Origin: UMGS172 sp045546915
Lineage (GTDB): Bacteria; Bacillota; Clostridia; Oscillospirales; Acutalibacteraceae
Direction of reading: 5' to 3'
Length of the DNA: 21,185 nucleotides
Assembly: GCA_045546915.1 (NCBI GenBank)
Contig: JAZQDU010000024.1
Coordinates: 1-21,185 of the forward strand
The notes under the pieces were generated by a model. That model was not told the DNA's origin and made no database searches. It worked only from the letters and a program-made list of their open reading frames with translations. Below are positions 6,599 to 14,088 of this stretch, in pieces; the stretch's first letter is position 1, and every line of letters starts with the position of its first letter. The translations under genes were made by a program, and so were the position numbers.

Positions 6599-8398
6599 TT
6601 AATATTCGTTAGTCTGGTTGTCACCTTCGGTTTTTACGCCGGGAGCCGAAACGTAAAGGTGAGCGTTGTCTTTATACTGGTCTTCAAGATTCATGATAGA
6701 CTGAACACTGTTTACGTCACTGTCAATCTTCTTGGATTTCTTGCCGTTAAAGAGCATGAGGTCACCCTTGCCACTGGTTTCGCTTATATCGGTGATATAA
6801 AGGATATCGCCGGAAGGAAGCTGATTAAGACTCGAATAGTCCTCGTTGGTGATAAGAACTTTCTTATTCTTGAAGAAGAACAATGAGTCGTCAGACTTGA
6901 GGAGAAGAGCCTCTGCATAATTGGAGTACATAACATCTTCAACATCGTTAGAAACCAACTTTTTGCTCAAGTAGAGGTCATAAGTGGGGCTTTCGCCGGT
7001 CTTCTTGTATTCCTTAGAGTAAAGGGGTTTGTTAAGAACAGCGGTGTAGTTGTTAAGAGCATAAACATCGTTGTCATACTTCTTGGCAGAAGCAATCTTG
7101 CTGCCAAGGTTTGCTTCATAAAGGTCGCCAACTGCAGGTTTGTCACTGTCAACCTCTGCGTCGGGGTTGTTGGTTTTTACGAGGTAGTAAACCTTCTTGC
7201 CGTTTTCGGTGATAACAGTATCGGTAATGTAGTCGTAACTGTTCAGTTTGCCGTCGGTATACTTTCTGGTATACTCGAAGAAAGAGTAGGTCTTCTTGCC
7301 CATTGCAAGGAAGTACTGAACGGTAGTGATGGTGTTATCTTCAGAAGTTTCGCTGGTTTTATAGATTATGGCTTTCTTCTCAAGATTGGTGTCCTCAATG
7401 CCGTCGTAGTTGTCTTTTGCAAGTTCAACAGAGGTTTTACCATTATAGAAACTGAGTGATTTTGTTGTTTTTACAACAGTTTCGCCTTCTTTAACCTCTT
7501 CCTTGGTTACGTAGTAAATGTTTTTGAGGTCATAAGCATAAACACTTGTAACGTCGGAAGCGATTTTTTCAGACTCCTTACCTGCAGTAGCAACGCAAAG
7601 AGCACTGTCTTTGAGGTAAACGATGGTTTTAAGATTTTCGGAAATAAATTCAACGCCGTATTCGTCAACACCGCTGACAATCTTAACAGGCTCTTTTCCG
7701 GCTTTCTTTACATAGTAAACGTCGCTGTCTTTGTTTACGAAAAGAATCTGTCCGCCGTTGGGAGTAACGGTGAAACTATGTACATCAGAAGCAACCTTAA
7801 CAGCCTCGTCAGCACCGAGTTTTTTCTGGTAAAGGGCGTCATCCTTAATATAGGTTGCAACCTTACCGTTCTCGCTGAGTTTTAAAGAACTGTAGTTGCT
7901 GAGCCACTTAGTCGCTTCAGAATTTTTCTTGTTTATATTGCGGTAGTACAAACCACCGTCTTTAGTGTAAAGAATGGTTTTACCGTCGGGAGAAAGGAAA
8001 GCAGAATTTGCGTCGTCTGCAATTTCTACGCCGGTTTTCTTGTCGCCAAGGTCGTTATAGCAGAGCTCACCGTCTTTTCTGTAAATAGCGTAGTTGGGCA
8101 TACCGCTGCCTGCAATGATGCAGATAATAAGAACTATTGCAACAACCGCTACGGCTGCACCGCCGATGAGTGCAAGGGTTTTCTTGGGCAGGTTCTTGAT
8201 AACATCAAGGTTGAAAGCGGGTTTGCTTTTTGCGGGGGCTGCAAACTGCACTCCGCAAGTCTGGCAGAAGGGTGCTTGAGCATCGTTCTGGCTGCCGCAC
8301 TGGGGACAAATCACCGTCTGCTGAAACTGAGTTCCGCAACCGTCACAGAAATTTGCGCCATCGGGCAACTGTTTTTGACAATTAGGACAAATAATCAT
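6599..8398 (-). CDS. Zinc-ribbon membrane protein with propeller-like extracellular domain
   Basis: The protein has 599 residues when started at the ATG at 8398, which has an excellent AAGGAGG site; an upstream in-frame ATG (8455) has none and would put unlike sequence ahead of the zinc ribbon. Two adjacent zinc ribbons lead: C4-x2-C7/C18-x2-C21 and C31-x2-C34/C45-x2-C48. A single membrane helix follows (about residues 74-96), then about 500 residues with recurring short motifs such as LSPDGKTILYTKDG, LSENGKVATYIKDD and VTPNGGQILFVNKD, each with a Tyr-rich strand. These resemble blades of a TolB/DPP-IV-like beta-propeller. The likely topology is ribbons in the cytoplasm and propeller outside. 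The function is unknown; sensing or surface assembly is a guess. It is a monocistronic unit with its own promoter and terminator. Confidence 0.9.
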   Translation of the reverse strand: MIICPNCQKQLPDGANFCDGCGTQFQQTVICPQCGSQNDAQAPFCQTCGVQFAAPAKSKPAFNLDVIKNLPKKTLALIGGAAVAVVAIVLIICIIAGSGMPNYAIYRKDGELCYNDLGDKKTGVEIADDANSAFLSPDGKTILYTKDGGLYYRNINKKNSEATKWLSNYSSLKLSENGKVATYIKDDALYQKKLGADEAVKVASDVHSFTVTPNGGQILFVNKDSDVYYVKKAGKEPVKIVSGVDEYGVEFISENLKTIVYLKDSALCVATAGKESEKIASDVTSVYAYDLKNIYYVTKEEVKEGETVVKTTKSLSFYNGKTSVELAKDNYDGIEDTNLEKKAIIYKTSETSEDNTITTVQYFLAMGKKTYSFFEYTRKYTDGKLNSYDYITDTVITENGKKVYYLVKTNNPDAEVDSDKPAVGDLYEANLGSKIASAKKYDNDVYALNNYTAVLNKPLYSKEYKKTGESPTYDLYLSKKLVSNDVEDVMYSNYAEALLLKSDDSLFFFKNKKVLITNEDYSSLNQLPSGDILYITDISETSGKGDLMLFNGKKSKKIDSDVNSVQSIMNLEDQYKDNAHLYVSAPGVKTEGDNQTNEY

Positions 8399-8486
8399 GT
8401 AAATCCTCCTTATTATTATGCTTACAGAAAGTTTTAACGACAAAAACTGACGCAAAACGCGTTTCCGCAGCTTAATTTACACTATA

Positions 8487-8515
8487 ATTATATATCTATT
8501 ATATATATAAGTCAA
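8487..8515 (-). promoter_or_regulatory. Promoter of the zinc-ribbon gene
   Basis: On the minus strand TTGACT (8510-8515) and TATAAT (8487-8492) are 17 bp apart in very AT-rich DNA. The 5' UTR would be about 80 nt; I see no recognisable riboswitch in it. Confidence 0.8.
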
Positions 8516-8540
8516 TCACAAATTGAACGAAATGTGAACA

Positions 8541-8574
8541 AAAAAACACCGTTTGGCGCTCCAAACGGTGTTTT
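8541..8574 (-). terminator. Terminator of the NUDIX-ecfS-tcdA-ttcA operon
   Basis: A perfect 14-bp stem (8543-8556 with 8561-8574), core AACACCGTTTGG, encloses a CGCT loop. On the minus strand it is followed by a run of six T. It begins 2 bp past the ttcA stop codon. Confidence 0.92.
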
Positions 8575-8575
8575 A

Positions 8576-9409
8576 CTATTTTAATTTTTCCAAAAACGAG
8601 TGTAACACGCCATCTTGCTTATAACCGACCATTGTATCAACATGGCAACGGTGAATGCTGTTAAAAATATTACGCTCAATTTCGGGGTTGGTCTTTTTAA
8701 GTTCTTTTATAAGAAGTTTAGTTTCAAGCCTTTTAGAAGCGTCGCTGTCGCACGAGGCTTTTTCGGTAAAACGGCAGGCGCAACGGATAAATGAAAGGTC
8801 GTTATATTCGCACCATTTTATAATGTCTTCTTCAAGTATGCAGTATAGCGGTCTTATAAGTTCCATTCCTTCAAAATTGGTGCTTTTAAGACGTGGTAAC
8901 ATACCTTGAAGTTGCGAGCCGTACATCATTGCCATTACGGTGGTTTCAATAACGTCGCTCATGTGGTGGCCGAGTGCTATTTTGTTGCACCCCATGTCTT
9001 TTGCCTTGGCGTAAAGATGACCGCGTCTCATTCTGGCGCAAAGGTAACAGGGCGATTCGCCGCCGGCGTTTTCAGCGACAGCAAAAATATCGGACTCAAA
9101 GAAAGTCACGGGCAACCCTAAACTGTTTGCGTTATCGGCAATTTTTTGTCGGTTTTCGGGGGTGTAACCAGGGTCCATTACAATAAATTCAAGCGAAAAG
9201 TTTATTTCACTGTAACGGCAAAGCATTTTCATAAGCAGGCCTAAAAGCATTGAATCTTTACCGCCCGAAATGCAAACGGCAATTTTATCGCCTTCGCTTA
9301 TCAGTTCATATTGTTTTATTGCAGTGATAAATCGGTTCCAAATTTCTTTGCGAAATTTTTTATTTATACTGCGTTCAATAAGTGCATATTTTTCGAGTTC
9401 TCTTGGCAT
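8576..9409 (-). CDS. ttcA: TtcA-like tRNA 2-thiocytidine synthetase
   Basis: The protein has 277 residues. The PP-loop SGGKDS (48-53) binds ATP to adenylate a tRNA base. C121-x2-C124 (PCYLCARMRRGHLY) plus a third Cys at 210 or 212 match the iron-sulfur cluster ligands of TtcA, which makes 2-thiocytidine at tRNA position 32. GHHMSDVIET is the conserved second motif. I chose the ATG at 9409 because AAGGTGG lies 5-6 nt upstream; an in-frame GTG three codons earlier would overlap that site. It is the last gene of a four-gene leftward operon, 28 nt after tcdA. Other PP-loop thiolases of this group are hard to separate by eye, so 2-thiocytidine is likely but not proven. Confidence 0.88.
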   Translation of the reverse strand: MPRELEKYALIERSINKKFRKEIWNRFITAIKQYELISEGDKIAVCISGGKDSMLLGLLMKMLCRYSEINFSLEFIVMDPGYTPENRQKIADNANSLGLPVTFFESDIFAVAENAGGESPCYLCARMRRGHLYAKAKDMGCNKIALGHHMSDVIETTVMAMMYGSQLQGMLPRLKSTNFEGMELIRPLYCILEEDIIKWCEYNDLSFIRCACRFTEKASCDSDASKRLETKLLIKELKKTNPEIERNIFNSIHRCHVDTMVGYKQDGVLHSFLEKLK

Positions 9410-9437
9410 AACGCCCACCTTATAAAGATTTTAAAAT

Positions 9438-10142
9438 TTATTTTTTCACAAGGTCTTTTATGACCTGACCTGCAATAATAAGTCCTGCGACCGACGGAAC
9501 AAACGGTAACGACCCCGGTATTGATTTGCCTGTTTTTTCATCTTTTTCTGTTGAAACAATAGGTTCTTCTTCAGAATAAACTACCAAAAGGTCTTTTATC
9601 CCGCGTTTTTTAAGTTCTGCTCGCATAACGCGGGCGAGCGGGCAAACTTTGGTCGAATAAATATCAGCCAATCTAAAACGGGTTGGGTCTTGCTTGTTGC
9701 CTGCTCCCATAGCCGAAATTATGGGAATATTGAGTGATTTTGCTCTGCAAATAATGTCGATTTTTGCGGTGACGGTATCAACCGCGTCAACAACATAGTC
9801 GTATTTTGAAAAATCAAATTGTTCGGCAGTTTCGGGCAAGTAAAAGCATTTATAAACGGTAACGTTACACTCAGGGTTAATGTCGGCAATTCTTTCCTTG
9901 GCAACATCAACCTTATATTGACCAATAGTACTGTGAAGAGCAATTATCTGGCGGTTAATATTGCTTAAAGATACCTTGTCGCTGTCAATAAGGTCAACAG
10001 CACCAACACCGGCTCTTGCTAATGCTTCGACGGTGTAACCGCCAACTCCGCCAACTCCAAAAACAGCAACGCGACTGTTACTTAATTTTTCAATCGAATT
10101 TTCACCTAAAATGATATTTGAGCGCGAAAATTGTTGGTTCAT
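9438..10142 (-). CDS. tcdA: tRNA threonylcarbamoyladenosine dehydratase (TcdA), ThiF/E1-like
   Basis: The protein has 234 residues. TcdA uses ATP to cyclise t6A37 of ANN-decoding tRNAs to ct6A. Visible features are the nucleotide-binding loop VFGVGGVGG (27-35), DLIDSDKVSLSNINRQ with the E1-family Asn/Arg, and AMGAGNKQDP with SIPGSLPFVPSVAG, which is typical of TcdA/YgdL rather than ThiF or MoeB. The adenylation-type CxxC zinc site of MoeB is absent. The ATG at 10142 is preferred because GGAG lies 5 nt upstream; an in-frame GTG two codons earlier would sit right next to that site. It is third in the operon, 13 nt after ecfS, beside another tRNA-modification gene. Confidence 0.92.
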   Translation of the reverse strand: MNQQFSRSNIILGENSIEKLSNSRVAVFGVGGVGGYTVEALARAGVGAVDLIDSDKVSLSNINRQIIALHSTIGQYKVDVAKERIADINPECNVTVYKCFYLPETAEQFDFSKYDYVVDAVDTVTAKIDIICRAKSLNIPIISAMGAGNKQDPTRFRLADIYSTKVCPLARVMRAELKKRGIKDLLVVYSEEEPIVSTEKDEKTGKSIPGSLPFVPSVAGLIIAGQVIKDLVKK

Positions 10143-10155
10143 AGTCACTCCAAAA

Positions 10156-10689
10156 TTATTTTTCTATGTTTTTAAATATTTTTTGTATTGCACCTAATTT
10201 ATACAAAAGTGAATAGATAAGTACCGATGCAATAAAACCGCAACATCCTTGAATAAGGTTTCCGATGATGTTAGCAGTAGCGACGGCAAAGCCTAAAACG
10301 GGTATTTCAAAAATAAAATATCCCAAAACCATAACCATTTCGGCCAACAAAGAACTTAATGTCAGCGCCAAAATAAAGTATCGGGGGTTTATTTTAAGTA
10401 TGGCTTTATAAACAAAGTAAACAACAATTGCCATTAAAAATTTAATTACAAATGTTGCCGGCGCATAAAGCCCGTATCCTAAAACAAGGTCAGATAAAGA
10501 AGCGCCGATACCTCCCGCGAGTCCACCCCAAACAGGGCCTAAACAAAGGGAAGAAATAATTATAAAACAGTCACCAAGATTGAAATAACCATTACCCGGT
10601 AACGGAATGGGAACTGCGACAATTGAAGCGCAAATTACTGCAGCAAAAAGAGCTGAGCAACACATTTTAAAAATATTTTGTTTTTTCAT
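10156..10689 (-). CDS. ECF transporter S component (substrate-binding membrane subunit)
   Basis: The protein has 177 residues and is very hydrophobic, with about six membrane helices. The stretch around residues 28-75 (IPLPGNGYFNLGD, LGPVWGGLAGGIG, LSDLVLGYGLYAPATF) is typical of the riboflavin-type S component family, whose members bind vitamins or related small molecules and work with a shared EcfT-EcfA module. No energising subunits are in the window, so it must use a module encoded elsewhere (group II ECF). The substrate cannot be told from sequence; riboflavin, pyridoxine, thiamine and queuosine precursors are all possible within such families. It starts 12 nt past the NUDIX stop, with AGGAGG overlapping that stop codon. 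Lying between NUDIX and tRNA-modification genes, a cofactor or modified-base precursor is plausible. Confidence 0.88.
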   Translation of the reverse strand: MKKQNIFKMCCSALFAAVICASIVAVPIPLPGNGYFNLGDCFIIISSLCLGPVWGGLAGGIGASLSDLVLGYGLYAPATFVIKFLMAIVVYFVYKAILKINPRYFILALTLSSLLAEMVMVLGYFIFEIPVLGFAVATANIIGNLIQGCCGFIASVLIYSLLYKLGAIQKIFKNIEK

Positions 10690-10701
10690 AAATAATACCT
10701 C

Positions 10702-11247
10702 CTAAAATTCACCATTTCGGCGAAGTTCATTAATTTTAAGTATGGCTGTTTGAGTTTTGGCATCGCGGATTTCACCCGACATAACCATTTCAACAGCCGT
10801 TTTAAAAGGAACTTTTTCAACTTCAACAAACTCGTCTTCGTCAGGGTTATTCTGACCAAAAGTAATGTCTTTAGCGGCAAAAAGCCATATGATTTCACCG
10901 CAATAACCGGGTGTTGGGTAAAGAAGTCCTAAACTCATGTAGGTTTTAGCTTCGGCACCTGTTTCTTCTCTTAATTCACGTTTTCCGCATAAAAGCGGGT
11001 CTTCGTCACCGTCGCGTTTTCCGGCGGGGATTTCGTAAATTATCTCACCGTAAGGATATCTAAACTGTTTTACAAGCAAAATCTCATCATTTTCGGTAAC
11101 GGCTGCGACACAAACACCGCCGTTGTGCTCTACAATTTCACGTTTTGCGGTTTTACCGTCAGGCAGAAGTGCGTCATCAACACGCAAATTAATAATTTTG
11201 CCTTTATATATATAATTTTTACTCAAAGTTTCTTCGGTGAGTTTCAT
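10702..11247 (-). CDS. nudF: NUDIX hydrolase, ADP-ribose pyrophosphatase type
   Basis: The protein has 181 residues, as usual for the NudF/YqkG group. A complete Nudix box runs from G76: G-x5-E-x7-REL-x-EETGA (GKRDGDEDPLLCGKRELREETGA covers 76-98 in substance). The metal-binding REL and EE residues are intact. The upstream LVKQFRYPYGEIIYEIPAG is the standard beta-strand region of ADP-ribose pyrophosphatases, which split ADP-ribose into AMP and ribose 5-phosphate. It is the first gene of the operon with ecfS, tcdA and ttcA. The ribosome binding site is weak (ACAGGT). The promoter appears to lie inside the divergent M14 gene. Confidence 0.93.
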   Translation of the reverse strand: MKLTEETLSKNYIYKGKIINLRVDDALLPDGKTAKREIVEHNGGVCVAAVTENDEILLVKQFRYPYGEIIYEIPAGKRDGDEDPLLCGKRELREETGAEAKTYMSLGLLYPTPGYCGEIIWLFAAKDITFGQNNPDEDEFVEVEKVPFKTAVEMVMSGEIRDAKTQTAILKINELRRNGEF

Positions 11248-11300
11248 TAAAACGACCTGTCTTTCATAAACATTAATAAAAAGAAAAGGGACTGATTATT

Positions 11301-12203
11301 ATGGAAAATATTATAGAACATATTGATTACGATTACAATGGGTATTGCAAAATAATTCAAAATCTTTGCGATACATATAGTTTTTTAAAGTATGAAAATA
11401 TAGGCAAAACGGTTTTTGGACGTGCCATTCCGTCACTTCGCATCGGTAATTCGGGTGAGTACGTGCTCTATACCGCTGCGATTCACGGAAGCGAACGTAT
11501 AACTGCCACCATTTTGCTAAAGTTTATAGCCGAACTTTGCCAAGCCATAAAAAAGGGCGGAAACTTGTCCGACGTTGATATAAATAAGGCAATGTATGGC
11601 AGAGGGGCGGTTTTTGTACCGCTTTGCAACCCTGACGGATGCGAAATATCGCAAAAAGGTGTAATGGGTTGTGTCGGACACGCGGGCAGAATCTATAAAC
11701 TTTGCGGCGGAGATTTTGAACATTGGAACGCAAATTTAAGGGGTGTCGACCTTAACCACAATTTTGATGCAGGATGGGAAGAACTTCACGAATTAGAGAA
11801 AAAAGAGGGTATTTTCGGTCCGGCACCCACCCGTTACGGCGGTCACAAACCTCATAGCGAACCCGAAACCGAGGCGCTTGTCGGGTTGTGCCGTCGGTTT
11901 ACTATAAGGTATTGCATGGCGTTGCATTCGCAGGGTGAGGTTATTTATTGGGATTACGATAATATCCCTACTTTACGCGGTAAAAAGATGGCAGAGATTT
12001 TCGCCGCTTCATCAGGATACGCCTTAGATGTCCCCACAGGGCTTGCCGTTGGCGGAGGGTTTAAAGATTGGTTTATAAAAAACTACCGCCGACCGGGATT
12101 TACCATCGAGGTCGGCAAGGGAAGTAATCCTCTGCCGCCCGAAAGCGGTGAGTTTATTTATGAGCAGATAAAGGAAATGCTTACTTTGGGTCTTTTGATG
12201 TAG
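11301..12203 (+). CDS. M14 family zinc carboxypeptidase/endopeptidase, cytoplasmic
   Basis: The protein has 300 residues. The zinc site is complete: H62 and E65 in IHGSE, and H209 in LHSQGE. The substrate-contact region RGVDLNHNFD and the catalytic Glu E270 in FTIEVGKG are present, so it should be active. M14 proteins of this small bacterial type include gamma-D-glutamyl-meso-diaminopimelate peptidases that trim peptidoglycan peptides. No signal peptide is present, which suggests cytoplasmic recycling of cell-wall peptides, but that is inference. The start is backed by AAAAGGGA at the right spacing. It is divergent from the NUDIX operon, and its last 23 bp overlap the 3' end of the GH13 gene on the other strand. 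Confidence 0.9.
   Translation: MENIIEHIDYDYNGYCKIIQNLCDTYSFLKYENIGKTVFGRAIPSLRIGNSGEYVLYTAAIHGSERITATILLKFIAELCQAIKKGGNLSDVDINKAMYGRGAVFVPLCNPDGCEISQKGVMGCVGHAGRIYKLCGGDFEHWNANLRGVDLNHNFDAGWEELHELEKKEGIFGPAPTRYGGHKPHSEPETEALVGLCRRFTIRYCMALHSQGEVIYWDYDNIPTLRGKKMAEIFAASSGYALDVPTGLAVGGGFKDWFIKNYRRPGFTIEVGKGSNPLPPESGEFIYEQIKEMLTLGLLM
11310..11338 (-). promoter_or_regulatory. Promoter of the NUDIX operon, inside the divergent M14 gene
   Basis: On the minus strand TTGTAA (11333-11338) and TATAAT (11310-11315) are 17 bp apart. The start site would be near 11303, right at the M14 start codon, leaving a 56-nt leader. The NUDIX and M14 genes are only 53 bp apart, so at least one promoter must overlap coding sequence. 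Confidence 0.6.
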
Positions 12204-14061
12204 CGTCGGTCGGCATGGTAAGAACCGTAAATCCAAGTGCATCTACACGGATTTTTCCGTCTTTCGGCAGGTATCCGAACACAACTTTTGCCTTTTCCCA
12301 ACCGTCGGGTGCGGTAATATAATCGGTCTCAAACCAACGGTTTACGCAGATTAATACCTGTTCGGTAGCCGAACGGCGGATAAACGAAAACATACCGAGA
12401 GAGGTGTGCAACGGTATAAAATCACCGTCTTTAAATGCCTTACAGGTTCTTCTGAAAAGCCCAAGTTTTTTGTAAAAATCCAAAAGATAATGGTCTTCCT
12501 TGCCCCAAGGGTAAAACGAACGGCAAAACGGGTCGCCATAGCCTTCCGTTGCGGCTTCGTCGCCGTAGTAAAGCGACGGAATACCGGGAAGAGTGTATTG
12601 CAAAAGGGCTGTAAGGTACAAAAGTTTTTTACTGCGTTCCAATTTTTCGGGGCTGAGTGTTGCCGTCGATTGCCACGCTCTGCCTCGTCCCATATCGTTT
12701 TCACCGCCCAAAGCCGTTAAAATTCGCGGAGTGTCGTGGGTGCCAACATGGTTCATAAGCAAACAAAGTGCCTGACGGGGATAATTTTCGCAAAGCGTCA
12801 TAACTTGGTCGCACAAATCTTCCGCGTTACCACCGGTTACAAAACTGATTATAGCGGTGGCAAGAGGATAGTTCATAACCGAGTCGAGTTGTCGGCCACG
12901 CAAATATCTGCGACGCTCATCGTAACTGATTTTATTGGTTGCGTCTTCCCAAACCTCGCCGATTATAAGACCTTTTTCGTTTTCGGTCTTTACGGCTGTG
13001 CGAATTTTGTCAAGAAAACAGTCGGGCAGTTCGTCGGCAACGTCTAAACGCCAACCCGAGGCACCAAGCCTCATCCAATGGCGAAGAACACCGTTTTCGC
13101 CAGTGATAAATTCGGCAAAATCGGGGTTTTCTTCAACCGTTTCGGGTAGACTCGGAACGCCCCACCAACAACTGTAATTGTCGGGGCGGTTTTTAAATTT
13201 AAACCAGTTACTGTATTTTGAATTCGGAGAACTGTATGCACCTTTGCCACCGTATCTGCCATATTTATCAAAATAAATACTGTCGGCACCGGTGTGTGAA
13301 AAAACGCCGTCAAGAACAACCGCAATATTAAACTTCTTAGCCTCTTGGCAAAGTTTAGTAAAATCGGCTTCGGTACCAAGCAACGGGTCAATCTTCATAT
13401 AATCGGCAGTGTTGTAGCGATGGTTGGAATGAGCCTCAAAAATGGGGTTGAGGTAGAGAATACTAACCCCTAAAGAGGCAAGATAGGGCAGTTTTTGTCT
13501 TATACCTTCGAGGTCGCCGCCATAATAGTCGTTGCCTAAGGAACATGCGCCGTTATGCTGACGGTATTCGGGTACGGCATCCATATTTTCTTGCATAAAA
13601 CGGTCGTCGGGCACATTTTTCTTTGGCTGTTTTGAGGCAAAAAAGCGGTCGGGAAAAATCTGATAAATAATTCCTCCGGCATAATCGGTGGGTGTTTTAT
13701 AGTCTTTTTCATACACGGTAAGTTGCCAGTCACCACCCGGACCAAATGCACCAAGCGAATATTTTTGCCTTGAAATAGGCACATATCCAAACTTGTCATA
13801 ATATCCGAAATTATACCAATAAAGTCCTTCGGCGAATTTTATTTTGGTTTCGTAAAAACGCAAAGTGCCCTCATAAATTTCACAGGGTTTTAAGGTGCGT
13901 GTTACGGTTTCGCCTTGGTCGGGACGGTAGTTTATTACTGCTTTTTCGGGCGAAAGAGCGTCGTCAAGCACAATTCTAAAGGTTACAACCGAACCTTCTT
14001 TTACTGCACCGAACGGTTTTTTAAACATCGTATTTCTTGAGTGGTAGGGCACATAGTCCAT
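12181..14061 (-). CDS. GH13 alpha-amylase family enzyme (neopullulanase/cyclomaltodextrinase-like)
   Basis: The protein has 626 residues. An N-terminal beta-sandwich (about 1-130), carrying an aromatic EGLYWYNFGYYD strand, precedes the TIM barrel that opens with GGIIYQIFPDRFF. All four GH13 regions are present: DGVFSHTG; GWRLDVADEL with nucleophile D340; GEVWED with acid/base E369; and NHVGTHDTPR with D443. A C-terminal beta domain closes it (about 540-626). There is no signal peptide, so it probably hydrolyses imported maltodextrins or glycogen in the cytoplasm. The start has a GGGGG-type site with good spacing. Its 3' end overlaps the M14 gene by 23 bp, and it starts close to the divergent phosphate transporter. 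It stands alone with no sugar transporter beside it, so the exact substrate is uncertain. Confidence 0.94.
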   Translation of the reverse strand: MDYVPYHSRNTMFKKPFGAVKEGSVVTFRIVLDDALSPEKAVINYRPDQGETVTRTLKPCEIYEGTLRFYETKIKFAEGLYWYNFGYYDKFGYVPISRQKYSLGAFGPGGDWQLTVYEKDYKTPTDYAGGIIYQIFPDRFFASKQPKKNVPDDRFMQENMDAVPEYRQHNGACSLGNDYYGGDLEGIRQKLPYLASLGVSILYLNPIFEAHSNHRYNTADYMKIDPLLGTEADFTKLCQEAKKFNIAVVLDGVFSHTGADSIYFDKYGRYGGKGAYSSPNSKYSNWFKFKNRPDNYSCWWGVPSLPETVEENPDFAEFITGENGVLRHWMRLGASGWRLDVADELPDCFLDKIRTAVKTENEKGLIIGEVWEDATNKISYDERRRYLRGRQLDSVMNYPLATAIISFVTGGNAEDLCDQVMTLCENYPRQALCLLMNHVGTHDTPRILTALGGENDMGRGRAWQSTATLSPEKLERSKKLLYLTALLQYTLPGIPSLYYGDEAATEGYGDPFCRSFYPWGKEDHYLLDFYKKLGLFRRTCKAFKDGDFIPLHTSLGMFSFIRRSATEQVLICVNRWFETDYITAPDGWEKAKVVFGYLPKDGKIRVDALGFTVLTMPTDATSKDPK

Positions 14062-14066
14062 AAAAT
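14037..14066 (+). promoter_or_regulatory. Candidate promoter of the phosphate transporter gene
   Basis: TTGAGT (14037-14042) and TAAAAT (14061-14066) are 18 bp apart and overlap the 5' end of the divergent GH13 gene. The start would be near 14073, just before the AAAGGTGA ribosome binding site. This supports a TTG start at 14089 over an earlier GTG. Confidence 0.45.
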
Positions 14067-14088
14067 TTACCCCCTAAAGGTGATAGTT

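Noticed and set aside
8399..8455. Earlier ATG (8455) for the zinc-ribbon protein
   Set aside because: It has no ribosome binding site. AAGGAGG lies correctly before the ATG at 8398, which opens directly into the zinc ribbon.
10690..10701. Riboswitch ahead of the ECF transporter gene
   Set aside because: The gap to the NUDIX gene is 12 nt, filled by the ribosome binding site, so no aptamer fits.
14041..14088. GTG starts at 14041 or 14080 for the phosphate transporter
   Set aside because: Neither has a Shine-Dalgarno sequence, and 14041 lies upstream of the predicted transcription start and inside GH13. TTG at 14089 has AAAGGTGA at good spacing.
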